DNA of 64,000 nt from Saccharophagus degradans 2-40 (GTDB taxonomy: Bacteria > Pseudomonadota > Gammaproteobacteria > Pseudomonadales > Cellvibrionaceae), in assembly GCF_000013665.1 (NCBI RefSeq), contig NC_007912.1:1536501-1600500 (forward strand). The letters are read 5' to 3'. Below the pieces are notes generated by a model. It had not been told where the DNA came from. It saw only the letters and a program-made list of their open reading frames with translations, and ran no database searches. This document shows, piece after piece, positions 26,504-34,813 of the stretch. Position 1 is the stretch's first letter; every line of letters starts with the position of its first letter. The translations under genes and the position numbers were made by a program.

Positions 26504-27599
26504 ATGGAAACCGCTCCGCTTACTAATAAATTATCCGACCTGCTAGCGCGTACCAATGTGCTTAGGGGGTATCTTTGAATACGCTGAAAAGAAAGAGCGC
26601 TTAGCCGAAGTAGAGCTAGAGCTAGCAGAGCCCGATGTATGGGATGATCCTGCCCGCGCGCAAGCGCTAGGCAGTGAACGCAGCTCGCTCGAGCTGGTAG
26701 TAGAAACTATCGAAACCCTCGAAAACGGCGTTGCCGATTGCCGCGAGCTGCTCGAAATGGCAATTGAAGAGAGCGACGAAGATAGCTTTCTAGAAATTTG
26801 CAGCGAAGCAGACCGCTTAGAAGCCCATTTGGCTACGCTAGAGTTCCGCCGTATGTTCTCTGGCGAAATGGACCCGAATAACGCCTACCTCGATATTCAA
26901 GCCGGTTCGGGTGGTACAGAGGCGCAGGACTGGGCCGAGATGCTATTGCGTATGTATTTGCGCTGGGGTGAAGACAAGGGCTTTAAGACGACGCTTGAAG
27001 AAGCATCGGCAGGTGATGTGGCGGGTATTAAAAGTGCCACTATTCGCTTTGAAGGGGAATACGCCTTTGGCTGGCTGCGCACTGAAACGGGCGTGCATCG
27101 ATTAGTGCGTAAATCACCGTTCGACTCTGGCAATCGTCGTCACACTTCTTTTTCTTCTGTATTCGTGTCGCCAGAAATTGACGACAATATCGATATAGAA
27201 ATAAACAAAGCCGATGTGCGAGAAGATACTTACCGCGCGTCGGGTGCGGGTGGTCAGCACGTTAACAAAACCGATTCGGCTGTGCGCTTAACTCACGCGC
27301 CAACGGGAATAGTTGTGCAGTGCCAAAGCGAACGTTCGCAGCACTCTAACCGCGATAAAGCATGGAAAATGCTCCGCGCTAGGGTTTACGAGCAAGAGAT
27401 GCAAAAGCGCAATGCAGAAAAGCAGGCGTTAGAAGACAGTAAATCTGATATTGGTTGGGGCAGTCAAATTCGATCTTACGTATTGGATGACCAGCGCATT
27501 AAAGATTTGCGTACCAATGTTCAAACCAGTAACTGCAATGCCGTGCTTGATGGCAAGCTTGACGATTTTATTGTCGCGAGTTTAAAAGCGGGCTTATAA
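26504..27599 (+). CDS. prfB: Peptide chain release factor 2 (programmed +1 frameshift)
   Basis: The product is 364 residues made from two frames: 24 codons from ATG 26504 ([24 protein letters not shown]), then a +1 shift at CTT-TGA (26573-26578) into the long frame ending at 27599. RF2 reads UGA and UAA stop codons; the in-frame UGA makes synthesis self-limiting. Downstream features: [19 protein letters not shown], the universal GGQ motif in [17 protein letters not shown], and the SPF anticodon-like tripeptide in RKSPFDSG. An in-frame ATG at 26474 is a less likely start. lysS follows 87 bp later. Confidence 0.96.
26561..26578 (+). promoter_or_regulatory. prfB programmed +1 frameshift site
   Basis: CTTAGGGGGTATCTTTGA: an internal Shine-Dalgarno-like AGGGGG three bases before the slippery CTT-T and the UGA stop. 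It matches the canonical RF2 site. Low RF2 lengthens the pause at UGA and promotes the shift. Confidence 0.96.
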
Positions 27600-27686
27600 G
27601 TTTATGGCAATTAGGCAAGCGCCTAAGCAACCAGTAATTTTTTAATTTTAAGATTTATCCAACGACTAAAAAAGTTGAGCGAATAC

Positions 27687-29195
27687 ATGAGCGATTCACA
27701 AACACCAATTAATACCGATGACGAAAATAAATTAGTAGCAGAGCGCCGCGCCAAGTTAGCGGCAATTCGCGAGCAGGGCAATGCGTTCCCGAATGAGTTT
27801 CGTCCGCAAAATCAAGCGCAAGATTTACAAGAAAGCCATGGCGATAAAACTAAAGAGGCTTTAGAAGAAGCGGCTGAAGTGGTGAGTGTGGCCGGTCGTA
27901 TTATTCGCAACCGCGGTGCGTTTATGGAGCTGCAAGATGGCAGCGGCCGCATCCAGCTATACGTAACCAAAGAAGCGCGTCCGTTCGCGAAGTCGTTGGA
28001 CTTGGGCGACATTGTTGGTGCAAAAGGTGTGCTGCATAAGTCCGGTAAAGGCGACTTGTATGTAAGCTTAGATGAATACCAGTTGCTTACTAAGGCATTG
28101 CGCCCGCTACCGGATAAGTTCCATGGATTGGCTGACCAAGAAATGCGTTATCGTCAGCGCTATGTGGATTTAATTGCAAACCCAGAAGTGCGAAAAACCT
28201 TTGTTACTCGATCGCGCGTTGTGCAATTTATTCGAAACTATTTAAACGAAAAAGCGTTTTTAGAAGTAGAAACGCCCATGCTGCAAACTATTCCTGGTGG
28301 TGCGTCTGCACGCCCATTTATTACGCACCACAATGCGCTAGATATGGATATGTATTTGCGCATCGCACCCGAGCTTTACCTTAAGCGTTTGGTGGTAGGT
28401 GGTTTCGAAAGGGTATACGAGATTAACCGCAACTTCCGCAACGAAGGGTTATCTACTCGTCACAATCCAGAATTTACTATGTTGGAGTTTTATCAGGCTT
28501 ACGCGGATTACAATGACCTGATGGACTTAACCGAAGACATGCTGCGCAACCTAGCTCAAACTGTGTTAGGCGATACGAAAGTTGTGAATACGTTGCCAAG
28601 CAAAGGCGACGACGAGCCAGAAACCGTTACCTACGACTTTGCTCAGCCGTTTACACGTCTATCTGTGTTTAACTCTATTTTGCAGTACAACCCAGAATTA
28701 AAAGCAGAGAATATCGATACCCTTGAGGCCGCGCGTGAAGTAGCTAAAAACCTCGGTGTTCAGCTAAAAGACAGCTACGGTTTAGGCAAGGTTCAAATCG
28801 AGATATTCGAGAAAACCGTTGAGCACAGATTAATTCAGCCAACTTTTATTACAGAGTACCCAACCGAGGTATCTCCACTTGCTCGTCGAAGCGACAGTAA
28901 CCCTTTTGTTACCGATCGTTTTGAGTTCTTTGTGGGTGGTCGTGAAATTGCTAATGGTTTTTCGGAGCTTAACGATGCTGAAGATCAGGCGCAGCGCTTT
29001 AAAGAGCAGGTTGCCGAAAAAGACGCCGGCGATGACGAGGCTATGCATTACGATGCCGACTATGTGCGAGCACTTGAATACGGTTTGCCGCCAACTGCGG
29101 GTGAAGGTATAGGTATCGATCGTTTGGTTATGTTACTAACCGATTCTCCATCTATTCGCGACGTATTGTTGTTCCCGCATATGCGTCCTGAGTAA
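27687..29195 (+). CDS. lysS: Lysyl-tRNA synthetase (class II)
   Basis: 502 residues from ATG 27687; a TTG at 27675 would add four. It charges tRNA-Lys in the cytoplasm. OB-fold anticodon domain about 60-170 ([20 protein letters not shown]), then the class II core: motif 1 around [20 protein letters not shown], motif 2 FRNEG plus [10 protein letters not shown], and motif 3 [15 protein letters not shown] near the end. The prfB-lysS pairing is conserved in gammaproteobacteria. A hairpin follows the stop by about ten bases. Confidence 0.97.
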   Translation: MSDSQTPINTDDENKLVAERRAKLAAIREQGNAFPNEFRPQNQAQDLQESHGDKTKEALEEAAEVVSVAGRIIRNRGAFMELQDGSGRIQLYVTKEARPFAKSLDLGDIVGAKGVLHKSGKGDLYVSLDEYQLLTKALRPLPDKFHGLADQEMRYRQRYVDLIANPEVRKTFVTRSRVVQFIRNYLNEKAFLEVETPMLQTIPGGASARPFITHHNALDMDMYLRIAPELYLKRLVVGGFERVYEINRNFRNEGLSTRHNPEFTMLEFYQAYADYNDLMDLTEDMLRNLAQTVLGDTKVVNTLPSKGDDEPETVTYDFAQPFTRLSVFNSILQYNPELKAENIDTLEAAREVAKNLGVQLKDSYGLGKVQIEIFEKTVEHRLIQPTFITEYPTEVSPLARRSDSNPFVTDRFEFFVGGREIANGFSELNDAEDQAQRFKEQVAEKDAGDDEAMHYDADYVRALEYGLPPTAGEGIGIDRLVMLLTDSPSIRDVLLFPHMRPE

Positions 29196-29204
29196 ACATC
29201 CTGT

Positions 29205-29226
29205 GGGCACTCCTATAGGGGTGCCC
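29205..29226. terminator. Possible terminator hairpin after lysS
   Basis: GGGCACTCC / GGGGTGCCC, nine pairs including one G-T, with a TATA loop. A T-rich stretch (GGTTTTTCT) begins about ten bases later, so it is a weak terminator at best. Its position argues against starting ung at GTG 29203, which would place the hairpin inside that gene. Confidence 0.45.
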
Positions 29227-29241
29227 AACACTGGTTTTTCT

Positions 29242-29943
29242 ATGATGCAACCCAACGGTAAACACGTTCAGCTGTGTGAAAGCTGGATGCAGCAAATAGG
29301 GCAAGAGTTTGAGCAGCCCTACATGGCAGAGTTAAAAGCATTTTTGCTTCGCGAAAAAAAAGCAGGTAAAACTATTTACCCCGCAGGCGAAAACATTTTT
29401 AACGCACTAAATACCACGCCTTTTGAGCACGTAAAAGTAGTAATTCTCGGGCAAGACCCGTACCACGGCCCTGGCCAAGCCCACGGGCTGTGTTTTTCTG
29501 TATTGCCAGGCGTGCGCTTTCCGCCGTCGCTTCTGAATATTTTCAAAGAAATTCACAACGATTTGGGGTTTGATATTCCAAGCCACGGTTGTTTGCAGTC
29601 CTGGGCTGAGCAGGGGGTGTTACTGTTAAATGCCACCTTGACTGTCGAGCAGGCCAAAGCTGGGTCGCATCAGGGTAAGGGGTGGGAAACTTTTACCGAC
29701 GCAGTTATAGGGGCTTTGAATAATCATCGCGAAGGTATCGTTTTTTTATTGTGGGGTAGCTATGCACATAAAAAAGGTAACATTATCGATACCACACGGC
29801 ACCATGTACTTAAATCTGTGCACCCATCACCGCTTTCTGCGCACCGTGGTTTTTTTGGTAATAGCCACTTTTCGCAAGCGAATAAATTTTTAGCACAGCA
29901 AGGTCTCACCGAAATAGATTGGCGTGTGCCCCCAAGTGAGTAA
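29242..29943 (+). CDS. ung: Uracil-DNA glycosylase (family 1)
   Basis: 233 residues from ATG 29242 (a second ATG follows at 29245); the frame is open to GTG 29203, but alignment with known Ung N-termini favours the later start. Removes uracil from DNA to start base-excision repair. Motifs: [22 protein letters not shown] with the catalytic Asp (water-activating loop), then [11 protein letters not shown] and the DNA-intercalating [13 protein letters not shown] loop near the C-terminus. The SDR gene follows within 8 bp of its stop. Confidence 0.96.
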   Translation: MMQPNGKHVQLCESWMQQIGQEFEQPYMAELKAFLLREKKAGKTIYPAGENIFNALNTTPFEHVKVVILGQDPYHGPGQAHGLCFSVLPGVRFPPSLLNIFKEIHNDLGFDIPSHGCLQSWAEQGVLLLNATLTVEQAKAGSHQGKGWETFTDAVIGALNNHREGIVFLLWGSYAHKKGNIIDTTRHHVLKSVHPSPLSAHRGFFGNSHFSQANKFLAQQGLTEIDWRVPPSE

Positions 29944-29950
29944 CAACGTT

Positions 29951-30793
29951 ATGGCTGCCGACAAAAAAATAATCTTTATTACAGGTTGCTCCACAGGTAT
30001 TGGTTTCTGTGCGGCCAAAACCCTAGTTGAGCGCGGTTATCATGTGATTGCCGGTGTGCGAAAACTGGCTAGCGCTGATGCTCTGCGCGAAGTGAATGTT
30101 GAAGATACAGTTGAGATAGATTTGGCTAGCTCACAATCAATCGAGCGCGCGGTGCAGCAAGTGTTGGCGATAAGTAAGGGCAATTTATACGCACTGTTCA
30201 ACAACGCCGCTTACGGCCAACCGGGGGCGGTAGAAGATTTAACCCGCGATACGTTACGCAAGCAGTTTGAAACCAACTTTTTTGGCACCCACGAGCTCAC
30301 GATAAAATTACTGCCCACTTTGCTGCAGCAAAAAGATGCGCGTTTAATTCAAAACAGCTCGATATTGGGCTTTGCGGCGATGCCTATGCGCGGCGCCTAT
30401 AACGCTTCTAAATTTGCGCTAGAAGGCTTAACTGATACCTTGCGCTTGGAGTTGGCTGGGTCGAGTTTAAAAATTAGCCTTATAGAGCCGGGGCCAATTG
30501 AGTCACACTTCAGAAAAAATGCGCTAGTAGCGCTGGAAGAAAACGTAGATATACACAACACTCGCCATAGCAAAATGTATAAAACCGCTATTGAGCGCTT
30601 GCGCAAAGTGGGGCCTGCGGCGCCATTCACCTTGCCAGCGGACGCAGTGGTCGCAAAATTAATTCATGCATTAGAAAGTCGCAGGCCAAAACAACGATAT
30701 TTTGTTACGGTGCCAACATACGCCATGGCAATATTAAAAGTGTTGTTGCCGGGCCGTTGGATGGATTATGTATTACGTAAAGCGGGCAGCTAG
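29951..30793 (+). CDS. Short-chain dehydrogenase/reductase
   Basis: 280 residues from ATG 29951, a few bases after the ung stop; a GTG at 29924 inside ung is less likely. Classical SDR: NAD(P) motif TGCSTGIG (residues 12-19), NNAAYG (about 84-89), catalytic Ser in QNSSILGF (about 138) and YNASK (about 153-157). The tail has a hydrophobic segment (AMAILKVLLPGRWMDYVL), suggesting membrane contact. The substrate is unknown; relatives act on steroids, retinol-like or acyl alcohols. Probably transcribed with ung. Confidence 0.88.
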   Translation: MAADKKIIFITGCSTGIGFCAAKTLVERGYHVIAGVRKLASADALREVNVEDTVEIDLASSQSIERAVQQVLAISKGNLYALFNNAAYGQPGAVEDLTRDTLRKQFETNFFGTHELTIKLLPTLLQQKDARLIQNSSILGFAAMPMRGAYNASKFALEGLTDTLRLELAGSSLKISLIEPGPIESHFRKNALVALEENVDIHNTRHSKMYKTAIERLRKVGPAAPFTLPADAVVAKLIHALESRRPKQRYFVTVPTYAMAILKVLLPGRWMDYVLRKAGS

Positions 30794-30874
30794 TCTTTCT
30801 CTGTTTTTACCCTGCCTGTGATAGCTTACTGGTTTCAAATAATAATTATTGATAGTTAACAAAGGATAAAGGGT

Positions 30875-31657
30875 ATGAATCACATTCTAATTACTCGAAT
30901 ACTTGCGTGCGTTTTTATGCTGGCGTCGGTGGCCGCTAGTGCTGAGCAATTTAAAGTGTTGCTGTTTACTAAGACCGATGGTTGGCATCACAAGTCTATT
31001 AATGCCGGCGTAACAGCAATGGAAACCTTGGCCAAAAAGCACCACTTTTTAGTGGATTGGCACGAGGATGCTGGCCGTATTAATGACGATAACCTTAAGC
31101 AATACGACGCCATTGTATTTTTGCTCACCACTGGCAATATTTTAAACGAAGAGCAGCAGGGTGCCATGGAGCGCTTTATTCAATCTGGTAAGGGCTTTGT
31201 AGGTATTCACAGCGCATCCGACACCGAATATGAGTGGGATTGGTACACTAAAATGGTTGGTCGCACGTTTCATATCCACCCCGAAATTCAAACCGGTGAG
31301 TTACAGGTGCTCGATCGCAAGTTTCCTGGCTTAGAGCGTATGCCAGATCGCTTATTGTGGACCGAAGAATGGTATGAGTTTGGCGCAGAGCGTATAGATG
31401 GTTTGAACTATATTTTGGCGGTAGACGAAAAAACCTATGACCCCGAAGCCGACTGGGGCCGTGTAGCTGGCAAGGGTATGGGTAAGTTTCACCCTATAGC
31501 GTGGTACCACGAGTATGACGGCGGTCGCGCATTTTATACCGCGCTTGGCCATATGGGCTCTACCTATAGCGACCCTCTATTTATGGAGCATATCTACGGC
31601 GGCTTGTACTGGGCCGTGACGGGTAAAGGCATTAAGAAACAAGCTACAAGCAACTAA
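30875..31657 (+). CDS. Exported ThuA-domain protein
   Basis: 260 residues. Signal peptide 1-23 (ASAEQ). The ThuA (glutamine-amidotransferase-like, sugar-related) fold is shown by FKVLLFTKTDGWHHKSI, YDAIVFLLTTGNILNEEQQ, GKGFVGIHSASDTEYEW and the C-terminal HPIAWYHEYDGGRAFYTALGHMGSTY. ThuA proteins act on or bind sugars such as trehalose/trehalulose derivatives, or form domains in large carbohydrate enzymes; the biochemical role is not settled. An AAAGGATAAAGGGT ribosome site lies just before ATG. Its terminator is the hairpin at 31714-31732, apparently split by an inserted repeat. Confidence 0.88.
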   Translation: MNHILITRILACVFMLASVAASAEQFKVLLFTKTDGWHHKSINAGVTAMETLAKKHHFLVDWHEDAGRINDDNLKQYDAIVFLLTTGNILNEEQQGAMERFIQSGKGFVGIHSASDTEYEWDWYTKMVGRTFHIHPEIQTGELQVLDRKFPGLERMPDRLLWTEEWYEFGAERIDGLNYILAVDEKTYDPEADWGRVAGKGMGKFHPIAWYHEYDGGRAFYTALGHMGSTYSDPLFMEHIYGGLYWAVTGKGIKKQATSN

Positions 31658-31713
31658 TGGCCTTGTAAGCAGCAGTGCTATATTTTAAAGCTGCTACCAA
31701 AATGGATTAATGA

Positions 31714-31732
31714 ACAGCCCCTAGCGGGCTGT
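31714..31732. repeat. Terminator hairpin, left copy (flank of element copy 1)
   Basis: Palindrome ACAGCCCCTAGCGGGCTGT, identical to 31933-31951. Here it lacks a following T-run (CAGTTTATTG follows), while the right copy has one. It looks like half of a duplicated terminator. Confidence 0.9.
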
Positions 31733-31932
31733 CAGTTTATTGATAAACCCCTCTATTATTTTTGCGGAGAGTTTAATCCTTCTAAATCCGCAAATTCTTA
31801 GGGTGAAATCTCAAAAAACGTATGAATATGTCCCTATAACTTGCTCAATTCGTCCATGAATTGAGCATTTTTGATCTTTCACCCTAAGAATTTACTCGCT
31901 GAGTTACCTGAGTCTGGTTTGTCATCAGCCTG
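31733..31932. mobile_element. 200-bp nested-palindrome element, copy 1
   Basis: No gene. About 93% identical by eye to 37532-37731. It has a perfect 15-bp outer inverted repeat, ATTCTTAGGGTGAAA (31795-31809) with TTTCACCCTAAGAAT (31878-31892), and an inner hairpin TGCTCAATTC / GAATTGAGCA with loop GTCCAT (31842-31867). The left arm carries CCCCTCTATTATTTTTGCGG. It lies between two identical copies of a 19-bp terminator palindrome, and so probably moved into a terminator. No transposase is coded; non-autonomous mobility is inferred. A structured RNA is an alternative. Confidence 0.75.
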
Positions 31933-31955
31933 ACAGCCCCTAGCGGGCTGTTTTT
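31933..31955. terminator. Intrinsic terminator, right flank of element copy 1
   Basis: ACAGCCCCTAGCGGGCTGT followed by five T. Palindrome identical to the left flank at 31714-31732. In the uninterrupted state it would be the terminator of the ThuA gene. Confidence 0.85.
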
Positions 31956-32118
31956 CATTATTAGTGTTGCACCAAGCAAAGTAGCAAATTGTTGCGTCAG
32001 CGGGCGCCTGTGTATATTGTAGTGCACCACAAAATACTCATTTTTCTAGATTTTTGGGCATTGAGCCTTTGAGGGCGTCTGCCGCGCCCACCAATAATTA
32101 CCATTTATAAAGATGTAA

Positions 32119-32544
32119 ATGCAGGATGCGCCACCCATGATTGATGTAAAAACCAGCCAAAGCTATCAAGAGCCGCAATCTACCGAATCTAGCCTGGTGC
32201 AGTCTGATACCGCAGGTAGGCACTTTATTGTGGATTTCTGGGGTGCGCACTATTTAGAAAATGTCGATGTGCTCGAGCAGGCGCTTACCGACGCAGCCAG
32301 TGTGGCGGGAGCTGTGTTGTTGCATATTCATCTACACAAGTTTACGCAAGGTGGCGGTGTAACTGGCGTGGCGCTGTTGGCCGAATCACACATAAGTGTG
32401 CACACTTGGCCAGAGAGAGATTACGCCGCTTTTGATGTGTTTATGTGCGGCGATGCCAAGCCACAAGATGCTGTAGCATTGTTAGAGCGTGTATTTAAGC
32501 CTACAAAAACCAAGATATCTGAAATACTGCGCGGTAAAGAGTAA
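32119..32544 (+). CDS. speD: S-adenosylmethionine decarboxylase proenzyme (SpeD/SpeH type)
   Basis: 141 residues from ATG 32119; ATG 32137, ten bases after AGGA, is an alternative start. A pyruvoyl enzyme giving decarboxylated AdoMet, the aminopropyl donor for spermidine. Family block: GRHFIVDFWGAHYLENVD, HLHKF, then the self-cleavage site AESHISVHTWPE, with Ser90 becoming the pyruvoyl group. The length fits the short bacterial class. It converges with the spermidine synthase gene, whose stop is 3 bp away, so both polyamine steps are side by side on opposite strands. Confidence 0.93.
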   Translation: MQDAPPMIDVKTSQSYQEPQSTESSLVQSDTAGRHFIVDFWGAHYLENVDVLEQALTDAASVAGAVLLHIHLHKFTQGGGVTGVALLAESHISVHTWPERDYAAFDVFMCGDAKPQDAVALLERVFKPTKTKISEILRGKE

Positions 32545-32547
32545 CGC

Positions 32548-34080
32548 TTAACGGCGCAGGTCTTCTATATATAAGTGGTAGAGCTTGGGCTCCATAATAG
32601 AGTTCACTGTTGTTTCAACCTTAGCTATATCTTTATCAAAGTTTCTTGCCGCCTGCATACTTGCTTGCGTTAATGCTCTGGTCTCAATATTAAACTCAAT
32701 ATCTGCAGGAAACGCCACGTTATTTCTCGCCATATTAAACCCCCAAATACCAAATGAAGGCAATGCAGTGTGGTAGCTAAGTGTATTGTCGAACACGTGA
32801 TCTAATGTTTGTTCTATACACCAAAATACGTGGCGGGTAAAAAAGGGTGATGAGCTTTGGCTGACTAAAATGCCCTCTGGTGTCATACGGCGTTTTATCA
32901 TGGTGTAAAACTCGCGCGAATACAGCTTGTTAATTGCCTCATTGTGCGGGTCGGGCATATCTATAATTACGCGGTCGTAATCGATGCCGGGTTCATTGAT
33001 AAAGCTAAACGCATCTTGGCTAAACGCTGTGAGCTTTTCGGCGTCGAGGCTGCCTTTGTTCAACCTGCGCAGCATGGGCAATTCGTTTGCTATGCGCAGC
33101 ATTTCGGGGTCGATATCCACCAAGTGAATTGTTTCTACATCGTCGTATTTCAATACTTCCCGCGCGGCTAGACCATCGCCACCACCAAGAATAAGTACAT
33201 TTTTACGCGGCCCGGGAATAGACATAACTGGGTGCACTAAGTATTCGTGGTAGCGGTATTCGTCCCGCGAAGAAAATTGGATGTGGCCATCTATATACAA
33301 GCGTTGTTCACGCGTGGTGGTAGAGCGCGTTACCACCAGTTTCTGGTATGGGGTTTGAGTGGAATAAATTACTTGGTCAAAGTACAAATGTTTTTCTGCA
33401 AAGCGGGTAAGCACTGTGCCGTAAAAAATACAGCCGGTAAGCAACACTAAAATGCCAATACAGCTTAATAGCATAGCGTGGTAGTGCCGCAGGTAGTGCC
33501 GGAATACAATAACGTTTATTGTTGCTACAAGAATATTAATTAAGCCAATAGCAAATGAAGATTGCACTAGCCCCAGTGAGGGCAATAGCAGTAGGGGGAA
33601 CGAAACTGAGCCAATAAGTGCGCCAACGTAATCTAGCGACATAACATTGGCTATCGATTCTTTTAAGCTTCTTTTTTGCGCAAGTAGAGATGTGAGTATT
33701 GGAATCTCCATTCCCACGAGCGCACCGATAATTAAAATTAGGCTATACATCACCAGTTCGTACAGGGCGCGCGCCATTGGGAAGGCTATAAAAAGCAAAA
33801 TACTGCAAATGCCGCCCACAAGTGCGATAGCAATTTCGACGAAAATAAAGTTACGTACAAACTGATCGTCAAAGTATTTAGAAATCATCGAGCCCACACC
33901 CATGGCAAACATAAAAAAGCCAATGGTGAGCGAGAATTGGTGCACGCTGTTACCCAATAGGTAGCTGGATACAGTGCCTATAATTAATTCGTAAACAATG
34001 CCGCATAGGGCAACAATAAGAATAGAGAAAAGTAGTACGCCAGCTTGTTTAGCGTTTATATCGGTAAGTGGTGTTTTCAT
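32548..34080 (-). CDS. speE: Spermidine synthase with N-terminal membrane domain
   Basis: 510 residues. The first about 220 residues are hydrophobic with seven or so predicted spans (ALCGIVYELIIGTVSSYLLGN at the start); the rest is a polyamine aminopropyltransferase domain with YHEYLVHPVMSIPGP, the AdoMet-type motif NVLILGGGDGLAAREVLKY (about 296-314), DIDP, and DMPDPHNE. Such fused proteins are a known branch; the amine substrate (putrescine or another) is not determined. A signalling or membrane-lipid role for this branch is only inference. Last of a leftward four-gene run. Confidence 0.9.
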   Translation of the reverse strand: MKTPLTDINAKQAGVLLFSILIVALCGIVYELIIGTVSSYLLGNSVHQFSLTIGFFMFAMGVGSMISKYFDDQFVRNFIFVEIAIALVGGICSILLFIAFPMARALYELVMYSLILIIGALVGMEIPILTSLLAQKRSLKESIANVMSLDYVGALIGSVSFPLLLLPSLGLVQSSFAIGLINILVATINVIVFRHYLRHYHAMLLSCIGILVLLTGCIFYGTVLTRFAEKHLYFDQVIYSTQTPYQKLVVTRSTTTREQRLYIDGHIQFSSRDEYRYHEYLVHPVMSIPGPRKNVLILGGGDGLAAREVLKYDDVETIHLVDIDPEMLRIANELPMLRRLNKGSLDAEKLTAFSQDAFSFINEPGIDYDRVIIDMPDPHNEAINKLYSREFYTMIKRRMTPEGILVSQSSSPFFTRHVFWCIEQTLDHVFDNTLSYHTALPSFGIWGFNMARNNVAFPADIEFNIETRALTQASMQAARNFDKDIAKVETTVNSIMEPKLYHLYIEDLRR

Positions 34081-34183
34081 GAGATTACTTAAGGCTTGCC
34101 AAATAAAAACGCTCCGGAAAGGTTAGCCAAACCGGAGCGTTAGGGGGTGTAACAATCTATTTAAGGAGTACCGTACTAACGGG

Positions 34184-34792
34184 TTATTTACCCGAAGAGT
34201 GGCTACCAGAACCTGCACGTGCACGTGCACTCGCTGCGGCTTTAGCTGTTACAGGCTGCTTGTTTGCAAGTGCAGATTTATTAACACCTGCAGCGCTTTG
34301 GCGGCTTAGCATGCTGCCAATAAGGTAACCGGCCAACAATGAAGTACCGCTAAAGTGGTGGTCGTTTACGGCGCCGCTGCGGCTTGTAGCAATAACGCGC
34401 GAGTTTTCACCGTCTACTTCAATCAAAAATAACGCGTCTTCGTTTTGGTCCATTTCGTTGTTGCTGTTTAAGTCTTCGTAGGCAAGTAACGATGCGTCGG
34501 TTTTAGGTGCAACACCAATAGGCTTGGTGTGCAATGCTGGTTGTGCGGCATTGTAGTTTTCAGCTAGGTCTTCAGAGAACGCAATAAAGGTTTCATCTGG
34601 GCCTAATTGTGGCTCGCCCTCTGCGTTTTCTTCAAACGCGTATATGGTATCAACGGTTACGTCGAGTACCGCGTTCAGGTCGATGCTTTCTTCTGTGTAG
34701 CTTGTGCTTGGGCCAGATAAGTTGCTGTATGCAATATAACCAATAACAGCTACTGCAATTAGGCCGTATTTAGCCATGCTTAGTGGGTTCAT
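34184..34792 (-). CDS. Anchored periplasmic protein with a Ser/Ala/Gly-rich tail
   Basis: 202 residues, good AAGGA ribosome site. One N-terminal hydrophobic segment (about 8-24) without clear cleavage, then an acidic globular region with DLNSNNEMDQNEDALF (about 109-124), an EF-hand-like or dockerin-like calcium loop. The last 45 residues form low-complexity AAASARARAGSGSHSSGK. I do not recognise the family; it vaguely resembles small proteins found with polyamine genes, but I cannot support that. Lies between the GNAT and speE genes in the same direction. Confidence 0.7.
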   Translation of the reverse strand: MNPLSMAKYGLIAVAVIGYIAYSNLSGPSTSYTEESIDLNAVLDVTVDTIYAFEENAEGEPQLGPDETFIAFSEDLAENYNAAQPALHTKPIGVAPKTDASLLAYEDLNSNNEMDQNEDALFLIEVDGENSRVIATSRSGAVNDHHFSGTSLLAGYLIGSMLSRQSAAGVNKSALANKQPVTAKAAASARARAGSGSHSSGK

Positions 34793-34813
34793 AGTGAAAT
34801 CCTTGTTAGTTTG

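Noticed and set aside
31733-31932. Reading the 200-bp element as an integron attC site
   Set aside because: No R'/R'' core-site pairs (RYYYAAC / GTTRRRY) at its ends and no cassette-type genes beside it.
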